Positions 19,256 through 27,763 of a DNA stretch of 64,000 bases are shown here, piece after piece. This stretch comes from Porphyridium purpureum. Its lineage: Eukaryota > Rhodophyta > Bangiophyceae > Porphyridiales > Porphyridiaceae. The DNA is taken from assembly GCA_008690995.1 (NCBI GenBank), contig VRMN01000004.1, positions 682,001 to 746,000 of the forward strand, read 5' to 3'. Numbering within the stretch: the stretch's first letter is position 1; each line of letters opens with the position of its first letter. The notes beneath the pieces were generated by a model. It was not told the origin of the DNA. It searched no databases and was given only the letters and a program-made list of their open reading frames with translations. The translations under genes and the position numbers were made by a program.

Positions 19256-19416
19256 CCGACGTAGCCTGGGGTCGCGTCGGGCTGGTCCAGAAAGCGTTTT
19301 ACGGCATTTCTGGACCGATCCGCGCGCGTGGCTATATCGGACGATTTCAGCCCCTCCGCGCGCCATCCCCAGATGGCACGCTTCTCCGCCTCGGTCAACG
19401 CACCCGCGCGCCCCAT
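19256..19416 (-). pseudogene. Tc1-type transposase, N-terminal part (split)
   Basis: About 53 codons from the ATG at 19416 (MGRAGALTEAEKRAIWGW). The segment LTEAEKRAIWGWRAEG through SSDIATRADRSRNAVKRFL is a helix-turn-helix of the kind that binds the inverted repeats in Tc1 elements. It stops at the CCGAC target duplication, where the second gypsy element begins. A longer non-ATG extension (to 19470) is less likely. Confidence 0.85.
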
Positions 19417-19477
19417 TTCCCGCCCGAAATCGCCCTCTTCTTGTCGACTGGCCGCCGCCGGGTGCGCCAAAACGCTT

Positions 19478-19597
19478 GTGTCCTATTTGTTTGAGCATCC
19501 TGTTTCCCCCTCCGAAACACGTCTTCATAGTAAAATTTCATAATTTACTATGAAAATGGACAAATTTTGCAGTGTCCTATTTGTTTGAGACGCACTT
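19478..19597 (-). repeat. Right terminal inverted repeat with IR/DR layout
   Basis: 120 bp inverted copy of the left end. It has an outer direct repeat (near 19571-19590) and an inner one (19478-19495), both AGTGTCCTATTTGTTTGAG-like. Between them lies a perfect hairpin at 19524-19554 (TTCATAGTAAA / TTTACTATGAA, 9-nt spacer). Two transposase-binding direct repeats within each inverted repeat is the IR/DR structure known from Sleeping Beauty-type Tc1 elements. Confidence 0.88.
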
Positions 19598-19599
19598 TA

Positions 19600-20050
19600 C
19601 ATAAAAGGTACAGTGAGCGTTTCTCCAAGTGGCGCGATAATGGATTGTGCTGAGAACCGGACCAAAAAAAACGTTCGTGCTGTTTGTACTAAAGAGGCTG
19701 TGGTTTGTCATGGCCATGAACGGTTGACGCATTGGCCGCTTCGCGCAGTTCTGAACCGTTTCTTCGTGTGCCACACCATCTGGATGCACCCGCAACACGT
19801 CGCGAGCGTCGCTACGCGCCACGTTCCAAGCGCTTGACCTGGGCGCATCGGCCGCCTTGGTCTCCCGCTGCGCGCCAGCTTAGCGCTGCGCTTGTACTTG
19901 TCCTACGGACGGTCGATACCTGGCGCTCCGCGCGGAACGTCGTTCCTGGGAGTGGCAGGCTTCGTTCAATGGTGGCACGCATGACAAAGGTGGAATTCTC
20001 GTTAACTGTTTTACTAGTAAACTTGGGCGGATCACACTAACAACTACTAA
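19600..20050. other. Intergenic DNA right of the transposon
   Basis: No gene recognised. ATAAAAGGTACAGTGAGCG (GGTACAGT at 19607-19614) abuts the transposon edge and resembles other promoters in this window, so the transposon may have landed close to a host promoter. Nothing convincing is transcribed from it on the + strand. Confidence 0.4.
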
Positions 20051-22099
20051 CTACTGCGCAACGCCAATCCCTTCGAGCGTGTCCAAGGACGCTTTCCATT
20101 GCCGACCGCTGGCGGCGTCATCGGCGGCTATTTGCACGCCCTCCAGGTCGTACACAGGCTCCGACTGCGCGGCTAGCGAGGTTTGGTACATCATCTCGGC
20201 AGAACCAAACATGCTGAACACCCGCGCCTTGCGTGCGAACAGCGAGATCGTCGGAAACACTTCCAAGCAACCTACAAATGTGTATTCAACGTCCGACACC
20301 TTCTGCCCATCAATAAAAATGCCAATCTTGGCGTGTAAGTGCGACCATGACGCGCTCGGAGATCTACTAGACCCATCCGTTTCCCGCCCAGACCCTTCAG
20401 CCATGTGCCCTTCTCCGTTTTGTGTCAGGGATTCTGGAGATTCCTCTTGCACTTGCTGTTGTTCTTGATGCTCCTGTTTCACATGCCGCCCCGGGTTTTC
20501 CGCTGTCGGATCATGCTCACCAGCGTTGGCTTCTCTGTCTCCGCTGCTTGCAACCTCTGCCTCCCCATGGTCCCCTTCATGCTGTGCTTCCCCGACTTCA
20601 AAGGAATCGTTAGTGATGTTATCCTGTGCCTTGCTCTCTTCCGGTGTCCTAATTTCCACAAGCACACCGATGCAAAAATTCTTCAGCTGATCCATGAGGC
20701 CGTCACCAAACGTCGCCCACGATTCCTTGCCATCTATGGTCCGAATCAGGTTTCCAGAAGACGAAATTCCAATCGAATTCGGGCGTGTACCACACAGACA
20801 GCTCAATGGTAGCTCTCGTGTCGACAATCCAAAGCACAAGCCGCCACCCGCTGCGGGCTGGATTGCAAACATCTCAAAGTAGGTCCGTCGGCCAGGCAGA
20901 GCCGGAAGCATGGCGCGAACAGACTTGTAGAGCCCCCGTTCTTGCGTTCGGAATGCGCAGTGATTCGAGTCAGTGAGCATGATGCCTTCATGACATTCGT
21001 CTGGGTTGAAGCCGAGCCGTGGGGTCGACAGGCGCGAGCGCACGGAAAAGGCAAGCTCGACTGGATCACGAAGCGACGCCGCGCGGCTTGGCGCAGTGCG
21101 GGGCATCGACTCATCGTTCCCTTGGTTACGAAGCGCCGCGGCGTACGCGGCATCCTGGTAGAGCTGTAGCGCCGGGTCGAAGCGCATCGCCCTCTCCCGA
21201 AAATCCTCGACGGACGACACGCGTGAAATCATACCAGGCTCTTCGGGCTCGTTGGGCTTTAGCTGCATCTCGGCCAGCTTACTCACACTTACCACGGTCA
21301 CATCAAAGGGCCGATCGCTAATCGGGTTGTGCATGTACGCCTTTTGGAAATTTTGGCGCTGCGGCGAGCACCGCTCGACGTATTTGGTGGCCACACCCGT
21401 TGTCTTTTGAAAATTCTTGGTGGTGCCCGGTGTCATGAATCCGTGGAAAGACGAGGCTGACGCCCCGTTTGAACCGTCCGGCCCCGTTCCGCCCGTCCGG
21501 TCGTCCTTGTCGTTACTGTTATCGCCACTATATCGTTGCGACGGTTCGCGCTTCTGCTGGTCAATCTGCTCTTGCAAGCTCGCGCAGAAACATGTCGAGT
21601 CACCACACGACTCGAGTTGCACGAGCAGCGTGTTGTTGATGATACCGCGCTCGTCGTAGGTGACGGGTTGATCTGGTGCGTGTCGCCACACATTGTCTAT
21701 GATAAATTTGTACTGATACTCGCCTGGAGGTAATGACTTGACCGCAATCCACACCTCGTTGCCCTCCGTTGTGGTGGCGAGTGTGAGTGGAATCGTAACC
21801 TCCCACGAGTTGAACGTGCCAGTAACGAAGGCAGACGAGGCCTTTTGTGTCCAGCAAAACGTAACATCTGTGACAAGTGTTGCGGGAAAGTTCTGAACGG
21901 CATGGCCGACGCTTCGGCCGCCCTGGTCCTTTTGCTCCTCGGCCGACACAACGGAACCAATCCCGATGCCAATGTTTGCCGAAATGCGAGCGAAGGAGTC
22001 CAAGTTCTGATGCGAGACGGACCAAATCCCCGGCGTGGCCGGTGTCACACGTACATCCACCGTCGGCGTCGCCGCCGTGCCCGGCTCGGGCGGTGACAT
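20051..22099 (-). CDS. CBM48 (AMPK-beta-type glycogen-binding) + SPRY protein
   Basis: 682 residues from the ATG at 22099; an upstream TTG in the same frame was rejected. Residues about 77-162 form a CBM48/AMPK-beta glycogen-binding domain (VTFCWTQKASSAFVTGTFNSW, then GEYQYKFIIDNVWRH). The C-terminal half, about 385-655, resembles a SPRY domain: YFEMFAIQPAAGGGLCFGLS, SIGISSSGNLIR, IGIFIDGQKV, VFPTISLFARKA. A Gln/Glu-rich insert of about 100 residues splits it. The AMPK-beta C-terminal region that binds alpha and gamma subunits is not visible, so this is probably not a canonical AMPK beta subunit. In a red alga, whose starch is cytosolic, a role in bringing SPRY partners to starch is a reasonable inference. 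The middle linker looks disordered. Confidence 0.82.
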   Translation of the reverse strand: MSPPEPGTAATPTVDVRVTPATPGIWSVSHQNLDSFARISANIGIGIGSVVSAEEQKDQGGRSVGHAVQNFPATLVTDVTFCWTQKASSAFVTGTFNSWEVTIPLTLATTTEGNEVWIAVKSLPPGEYQYKFIIDNVWRHAPDQPVTYDERGIINNTLLVQLESCGDSTCFCASLQEQIDQQKREPSQRYSGDNSNDKDDRTGGTGPDGSNGASASSFHGFMTPGTTKNFQKTTGVATKYVERCSPQRQNFQKAYMHNPISDRPFDVTVVSVSKLAEMQLKPNEPEEPGMISRVSSVEDFRERAMRFDPALQLYQDAAYAAALRNQGNDESMPRTAPSRAASLRDPVELAFSVRSRLSTPRLGFNPDECHEGIMLTDSNHCAFRTQERGLYKSVRAMLPALPGRRTYFEMFAIQPAAGGGLCFGLSTRELPLSCLCGTRPNSIGISSSGNLIRTIDGKESWATFGDGLMDQLKNFCIGVLVEIRTPEESKAQDNITNDSFEVGEAQHEGDHGEAEVASSGDREANAGEHDPTAENPGRHVKQEHQEQQQVQEESPESLTQNGEGHMAEGSGRETDGSSRSPSASWSHLHAKIGIFIDGQKVSDVEYTFVGCLEVFPTISLFARKARVFSMFGSAEMMYQTSLAAQSEPVYDLEGVQIAADDAASGRQWKASLDTLEGIGVAQ

Positions 22100-23161
22100 C
22101 GTGATGACCCCACCAGCCAATTTTCCTCGTTTGCGTCCCTGGCTTCTTCTCCCCCTTCTTTCCTTTTCGTTCCCGTTGTTCTTTTGATACCTAGCCGACT
22201 AAACTTTCTCCGCCACCGCGAGCGCTCCTTCTGACGGTACCTATCCCCTCTTGGGTCCGAATCCACGCACGGCCCTGCTCGTCTTCTTCTTCTCACAACC
22301 GCCTCCGTCTCCGTCTTCACTTCCTTCTCCTCCCTCGCGCACAAAGAAACAAATCGCCTCTTCCACCGCACGGCCTCCGCCAGCACCAACAGCCACGTCC
22401 CAAAAATTGCTTCTTCCCAGTCACTCACCCACACACTCACCCACACACACACACACACACGTGCACACACGCGCACCAACTCGGGTCGCTTTGCTCAGCT
22501 CACAATACACACATGTCAACGCCACGTCCACGAACTTCTCTTGGCCCCTCTGTTCAAGTGCATGTGTGTTTCTCCGGAGACCCGGCTCTTGTCGCAGCAC
22601 GCGCGCTGCGTTCCCCTTTCGTCGCCGCTCCTCTGAGCGCAACACCACCACCACCACCGCCTACACCACCCCTTTCCTCCTCCCCCGCCCCCTCAGACAC
22701 ACACGTCAAACTTCTTTTTTATCGAAGCTTCTTTCCGCACGTAAAACTGAGCCGATTTCTCTTACAAAAACACGCCAACGCATAAAAGACCACAAAAAGG
22801 CGGAAAGTACAGTCGTTATTTTCGAAGCGGCCACAGTAGTGTTCAGTGCGTACAGCGCGAGAAGCACACGAAATCCAGCAAGGTACAGCGCAGTCACCGG
22901 GTTAAACCGGGCGATGCTGAACTTTGAACCGGTGAACCGGAAACGCGAAAAGCAAATGAACGAATGGAGAGCAGACAGAGAAAGAGAGTAGAGAGGGAGA
23001 GCGGCACAGCCGATGTGAGATGGTGGGCATTGTAATGGACACGTACCAATTAAAGTGTCTGGACGGATTCGTAGAAGAAGCCGGTGGAAAGGAAAAGCGC
23101 GGAGCGCGCTCCGTGGACGACATTGGATTGCGGGTCTTTTCTGACATGAGGCGCTGCTGCG
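22100..23161. promoter_or_regulatory. Intergenic region with promoter motifs upstream of the CBM48 gene
   Basis: About 1 kb without a believable gene. On the + strand it has a CA microsatellite (about 22437-22470) and pyrimidine-rich tracts. AGTACAGT is at 22806-22813, CGTACAGC near 22849 and GGTACAGC at 22882-22889. The near-palindrome CCGGGTTAAACCGGG is just after, near 22898. The GTACAG cluster is 700-790 bp from the ATG at 22099, farther than for other genes here, so a long leader or a missed gene is possible. Confidence 0.4.
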
Positions 23162-24148
23162 TTAGTCTGGGTCCGATGAGCTCGCCGCACGTTCTGTGGC
23201 CATCTGGCGGTTGCGCATCGCTTTTTCACTGAGTGCGCGGCGCCGCGTGGAGAGGAACGCGAGGTTGGAATCGGGCAGAAGCTTGCGCAGCCCGGCTTCA
23301 AGGTCAGCAGAGTTCGGGATGCCGTTGTAGAGCATGCCCTCGTCGCGGCAGAACGCGGCCAGATTCCAGAACGTGCGCGGAGACACAAACGCCATCAGCA
23401 TCGGTTTCACGTTTTCTCGAAAATCAGGGTCCTGCACGATGCTGGCCACAATGAGCCGCAAGAGCACGCTCGGGATCACCTGCACCTCTTCCACATGCCG
23501 CTCCGGACGCGGGTCACGCGCGGTGTACTCAACCTGCATGCTCGCTTGCCCGGCAACGCGTGATATGGTAAAAGTGCCGGCCAACGTGGCCTGGTAGCGA
23601 TGTGATGCCACGCGCTCCGCCACGCGCTTCTCCATCTCGCTTCGTGTCGCCGACACAAGCGCGGACGGAAGCTTGCCTCCTCGGCTCGCCGATGCCGACG
23701 AATCGAGCGCCGCCACAAGTTGGTCCCCCAAGGCATCCAAGGCTCGGTCAAATGGCGACCCTGCATGATCACCGGGAGGCCCGTCAATCACTTCGCGCGC
23801 CACCAGGTTCCCATATTTATCAGTCAGTTTGCGTGTGGGGGCGCTTGACTCGGCGCGCTTCCTCTTTTTCGCAAACGCTCCCTTTCCTTGCTTCACATCA
23901 AGGCTTGTTGCTTGCGCGTCCAGGAGGAGCGTCTCGTGATTCTTGACAAAGGTTTGCAGCGGGCGGCTTGCATCATCAGGACCGGTCGCGATGGGCTTGG
24001 GTGGAAATCCCATGCGAATTCGCTGCTGCGCCACCGACAGGTTGGTAATCTTTTCCACACGCTGCTGGAGCACCAGCAGCGAAGCATCCGGGTCGACTTC
24101 ATCCAATTGAAGGCTTCCACCCTGATATTGCACACGCAGGCTCCACAT
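23162..24148 (-). CDS. Ubiquitin-like-domain protein (OTU1/YOD1-type UBL) with unknown C-terminal domain
   Basis: 328 residues, ATG start. Residues 1-80 look like the UBX-like domain at the front of OTU1/YOD1 deubiquitinases (LRVQYQGGSLQL, LVLQQRVEKITNLS, QQRIRMGFPPKPI), which in those enzymes binds Cdc48/p97. No OTU Cys protease domain follows. A basic KKRKRAE stretch near residue 95 could be a nuclear signal. Residues about 175-310 form a folded domain I cannot name (FTISRVAGQASMQVEYTA, VSPRTFWNLAAFCRDEG, LPDSNLAFL). It may be a p97-linked adaptor, inferred only from the UBL. Confidence 0.78.
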   Translation of the reverse strand: MWSLRVQYQGGSLQLDEVDPDASLLVLQQRVEKITNLSVAQQRIRMGFPPKPIATGPDDASRPLQTFVKNHETLLLDAQATSLDVKQGKGAFAKKRKRAESSAPTRKLTDKYGNLVAREVIDGPPGDHAGSPFDRALDALGDQLVAALDSSASASRGGKLPSALVSATRSEMEKRVAERVASHRYQATLAGTFTISRVAGQASMQVEYTARDPRPERHVEEVQVIPSVLLRLIVASIVQDPDFRENVKPMLMAFVSPRTFWNLAAFCRDEGMLYNGIPNSADLEAGLRKLLPDSNLAFLSTRRRALSEKAMRNRQMATERAASSSDPD

Positions 24149-24862
24149 GGAGCTCGCTTGAGTTGGATTCTGGCGATCCGTATCAACTACTTCCGTGTGT
24201 CAGCGCACCGCACGCATGGGCAGCCGCTTCCGCGCAAGAGTTCCAAAGCGAACAAAAAGTTCAAAGTCAACCCTGACATTGTCCCGCCGAGCGCACACTC
24301 TGAGAGCCAGACGCCGAAAGTCGTAATGACCTAGGACACGACGTTTGGCTGCCAGTCAGACTTGAGTGGAACACTAGCGTCTCCTTTCGAAAACCCGCGT
24401 GATCTACAATGACGTTGTCTTCTTCCTTTGAGTTCCGAGGCCAGTCCACGTCTCCATTGGCGTTCCATCCGTTTGGACGTGTCTGTGCGAACAAATGAGC
24501 ACTAGTTGGCCGAGGATGGGATGAGTGCGCCTTTGAATGCAGCATGCGCGGGTAAGAAGGCCTTGCGAGATCTAGTACTCGAAAAAAAAACACAACTGCT
24601 AAAGGTGCAAGGGCAGATGGTGGATTCACATGTGGGAGCCTATCTAGTGATTTTGCCCCCTTTGACTTTTTGTACCTGACGTGAGGCAAACAAATTTCGG
24701 GTCCCGCTCCTTGCGCTCTCACTCGCCGTCGGCGGCCGCATGCCAACACACAGGAAAGTAAGAGCGATTTGGTGCGACCGCAAGCTCAAATGCGGTCATC
24801 GTGACTGTTAGTTTTATTCTCTCGTACGACGCGTGAAATCAAAATAATGGTACTTTGCTGAG
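24149..24862. other. Intergenic, no gene recognised
   Basis: About 710 bp between the ubiquitin-like gene's start and the kinase gene's end. A 160-codon minus-strand frame (24267-24749) has no ATG-supported start, an unlikely composition and no motif. I see nothing else. Confidence 0.5.
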
Positions 24863-26398
24863 TCACACCGTGTCCTCATGATTGTCATCATGCTCGCCAT
24901 TCATCTTGATGTCTGTGATTGACACCGAAGGTATGATCCGAGGTCCCGTTGAGAACCAAGGATGTGCGAGCGCGTCCTCTGCGCGATACCGCGCCTCTAC
25001 GTCGAGATTCATGAGGTTTGCCATCAGGTCCTTACATTCGGGTGTAATTTCGTCCCACGGAGAGCCGTCAAGTGAATACTTACCTCGCACAATGAGCGCA
25101 TACGTCAACACCTCGTTCGTGGCGTCAAACGGAAGCTTGTGCGTGAGCATGTAGTACAAGAGCACCCCAGCGCTCCACAGATCGACTTTGCGCCCGTACG
25201 TCTTGTTTTGGATAATCTCGGGCGCAACAAACCCGCCTGACCCTGCCGTGCTCTTACGCAACGCCAAACTTGCACCCACAAGCTCATTCTCGAGCGCGCG
25301 GGCTGAGCCAAAGTCGGTGATTTTGACCGAATTCAGACTGCTCATCACGATATTTTTGGGCTTGATGTCACGGTGCGTGATCCCAGCTTCATGCAGGTGC
25401 TGAATACCTCTTAGCACCTGCTCAAAAACAAACTTGGCGGTTTTTTCGTTCATTTTCCCCTTAATCTTCAAATAATGAAACAAATCGCAGTCGGCGAGCT
25501 CCATGACGAAGAAAATGCGGTCCGGCTCCTCGTACACGTCTCGGATTGTTACAATATTGGGATGCTCGTCGAGCAGCGCCAGCACGGATATTTCCCGTCG
25601 CATATATATGCGCGACTTTTCGTCGAGCCGGTCGACTTCGAGCACCTTGACAGCAAACTTTTCTCTCGTCTTGCGGTCGGTGGCAATGAAAACCTTGGCG
25701 AACGCGCCTTCGCCAATTCGCTTGACCACCTTGTAGTCTGCCTTGAAGTTACTGACGCTGGAACACGTGAGTGTCTTGGCCCACTCATCCAGCGTGGCCT
25801 GCTCGGTGCCACGAAGCACCATCGGGCTGAGAGTGAAGGACGCGTCCTCATCGAGCTGCACGACCACACCCCGCGCGCCCACGTCCACGTGGACGACGGC
25901 GCCTACCATGCTGACCCTTTTCAGCGGCTTCTTGGCATCCACGACACCGCGCGAGTCCTGCTTGGCCTTGCCACTGATGCTTAGCTCGGCCACGCCACCG
26001 TGTCCATGTATGCTTGGGTCATGCAGCGGGTAGAGATGGAGCGCCTGTCCGTCGACGAGCGCGTAACGCAAATCCATCGCTTCGCGCTCCAGGCTCGCCG
26101 CGCGGTCGATGTCGAGCTTCCGCCCGCGCCCGAAGCGCAACAATGCGGTTGGAATCAGCTTCTTCTTGCCCTTCTGCGAGCCTTCGTCCTTGTTATCGTG
26201 CATCTTCACGACGCCCTCGATGTGCACGGCGGCATTCTCGTGCACGTACGTGCGGCTCGCCTCTGCGGCCGCCTTCTCCTCGCGATGCGCCGCGGCGTCC
26301 TCCTTTCCGTACCGCAACTTGAGCACCTGCTCGTGCGCGACCTGCTCAAACTGCTCCCAGAACGCCGCGTCCTCTCCAGCCGCACCCAGCAGCTCCAT
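24863..26398 (-). CDS. PH-domain CAMK-family Ser/Thr protein kinase
   Basis: 511 residues from the ATG at 26398; the frame opens further upstream at a GTG. Residues about 108-212 resemble a PH domain (LRYALVDGQALHLYPL to a closing DEWAKTL helix). Residues about 222-490 are a protein kinase: glycine loop IGEGAFAKV, ATP lysine in FAVKVLEV (about K251), HRD in ITHRDIKPKN (342-344), DFG (362-364), APE (392-394). All key residues are present, so it should be active. The sequence is CAMK-like; no autoinhibitory or EF-hand segment is visible. PH plus CAMK recalls animal protein kinase D, but no C1 domains are seen. A TATAAGG-like box and GGTACAGT lie 120-145 bp upstream. Confidence 0.9.
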   Translation of the reverse strand: MELLGAAGEDAAFWEQFEQVAHEQVLKLRYGKEDAAAHREEKAAAEASRTYVHENAAVHIEGVVKMHDNKDEGSQKGKKKLIPTALLRFGRGRKLDIDRAASLEREAMDLRYALVDGQALHLYPLHDPSIHGHGGVAELSISGKAKQDSRGVVDAKKPLKRVSMVGAVVHVDVGARGVVVQLDEDASFTLSPMVLRGTEQATLDEWAKTLTCSSVSNFKADYKVVKRIGEGAFAKVFIATDRKTREKFAVKVLEVDRLDEKSRIYMRREISVLALLDEHPNIVTIRDVYEEPDRIFFVMELADCDLFHYLKIKGKMNEKTAKFVFEQVLRGIQHLHEAGITHRDIKPKNIVMSSLNSVKITDFGSARALENELVGASLALRKSTAGSGGFVAPEIIQNKTYGRKVDLWSAGVLLYYMLTHKLPFDATNEVLTYALIVRGKYSLDGSPWDEITPECKDLMANLMNLDVEARYRAEDALAHPWFSTGPRIIPSVSITDIKMNGEHDDNHEDTV

Positions 26399-26516
26399 TT
26401 CCCGCAAAATCACCGCGCACTGCCCCCGACTTCGCACGCGCCTCTCCCAGTCGCTGTCGTTACGCCCTCCCACCGCGCGCTCACCTCACCCCACCGCCGT
26501 TTTTCGCACAGATTCA

Positions 26517-26545
26517 ACTGTACCTCCCCTCCCAACCCTTATAGC
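26517..26545 (-). promoter_or_regulatory. Kinase promoter: TATA-like box and GGTACAGT
   Basis: Minus-strand CTATAAGG (about 26538-26545) is followed about 14 bp downstream by GGTACAGT (complement ACTGTACC at 26517-26524), 119 bp before the ATG. Confidence 0.5.
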
Positions 26546-27763
26546 GCAGCAAGTGTACCCCGCGCCAGATCGGTCCACGGCCCAGCGTGCTCCCCAATAA
26601 CGCTGACGCGCGGCTGACTGACGCATCCAACCCCCCCCGAGCTGACTTTGAACTTTGGCCAGAGGCACAAACCGCGGCCTGGGTCTGTTCAGCTCGGCGC
26701 CGAGTCTGCACAGCGGCCATCGCGTGTCCGTGCCTACCGCGTGCCAGCTGCCAAAAGCCTTCACACGCTCAACCGTCTTGTGCGTCCGCATATGTTCGCG
26801 TCGCGTCGCAGCACTCCGCTTCCCATCGGCCTACGCACAACGTGAGACTCTGCGAACGCAGACTGTACCCCCTCACCGTCTTCCTTCTTTCGCAACCGAA
26901 CAGAGCGAAGTGTACCTCTATTTCGTATATAAAATTTGGGTGTGGCGTGTGCGAATCGGCTTTCGCGCAAGACAGCCAGTCGAGTGCAGTGAAACCGTTT
27001 GCGGGGTGTGATGAAAGCGGCCTTTCTGTGACTGCTTGTCGCGCATGCTTGCGTGGATTACCGGCAGTGCACGTCAACGAGTTGTCGTGTTCGCGCAAGG
27101 GGGCGGGGGGCGGGGGACGGGAAGAGCGCGTCACACCACCAAACGGCTACAAGAACAGAGGCGGCTGAATGGGACGGCGCGGAAAAATCACGCGGATCGC
27201 ATCTGGAAAGGCGCAGAAGGAACGCGCAACGTGCTTGCGATTTTGTGTGGGTTCGTGTCGGTGTGGACTTGTGCTGAAGTCGGTGGGCGTGTTGGGTGGT
27301 GTGCGGGAGGGGGAGAGAGGGGAAGAGGGTGGAGGGAGGGGAAGGAAAGGTGCTTCGGACGGGGATAGTGTGGTGGAGAGGGTGGGGTGGATGGGTGGGG
27401 GAGGATGCTGGTGTCGCATGCGGCAGTGATGGCGACTGAGGGGAGTAGGGCGGGGATGTTGGCCGCCGACGACGCCGGCAGGCGGCACAGAGGCTGAGGA
27501 CGGGCGTGCGCGACGATCGCGAGCGGCAGCCAGGCGCCGCGTCTGCCGCAGGTCGCGCGAGAGGCGTCAAGTTTCAGGGACTCAGTCTCAAGAAGGCGCC
27601 GTCCAGAGGCGAAGGCTCAGACGGCGAGGCTGACACCTTCACGAGCGAGCAGTCAGCAGCGTCTGCGCAGCCAAACGGGAGCGTGTTCGATCACGTGCGC
27701 TCCAGGGACAGCGAGGCGTGGAGCAAGGCGTGGAGCGAGGCACAAAAACCCAGCTCACATTGG
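26546..27763. promoter_or_regulatory. Divergent intergenic region between kinase and LRR/B'' genes
   Basis: Contains ACTGTACC at 26862-26869 and a + strand TATA box TATATAAAA at 26926-26934. The TATA box is the best promoter candidate for the following + strand gene. The part from about 27290 to 27420 is a G-rich, purine-biased tract. From 27449 on the frame of the next gene is already open, but without an ATG until 27764. Confidence 0.45.

Larger units (their letters stand above)
5541..19597 (-). mobile_element. Tc1/mariner DNA transposon carrying two nested gypsy elements
   Basis: The ends are inverted copies starting AAGTGCGTCTCAAACAAATA, each flanked by TA (5539-5540 and 19598-19599), the target duplication of Tc1/mariner elements. 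Its transposase has a Tc1-type DD34E triad. Two gypsy retroelements lie inside: 5639-12872 in the left inverted repeat, and 13790-19255 in the transposase gene. Without both insertions and their target duplications the transposon would be about 1348 bp, a normal Tc1 size. The inverted repeats are about 120 bp and carry two direct repeats each (IR/DR layout). The copy cannot express an uninterrupted transposase, so it is disabled in cis. Confidence 0.92.

Noticed and set aside
20051-22099. Canonical AMPK beta subunit
   Set aside because: The glycogen-binding domain is there, but the C-terminal alpha/gamma-binding region is not; a SPRY-like region takes its place.
22251-22991. 246-codon + strand frame in the intergenic region
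   Set aside because: Pro/Ser/Thr/Arg-rich translation of pyrimidine tracts and a CA microsatellite, with no domain.
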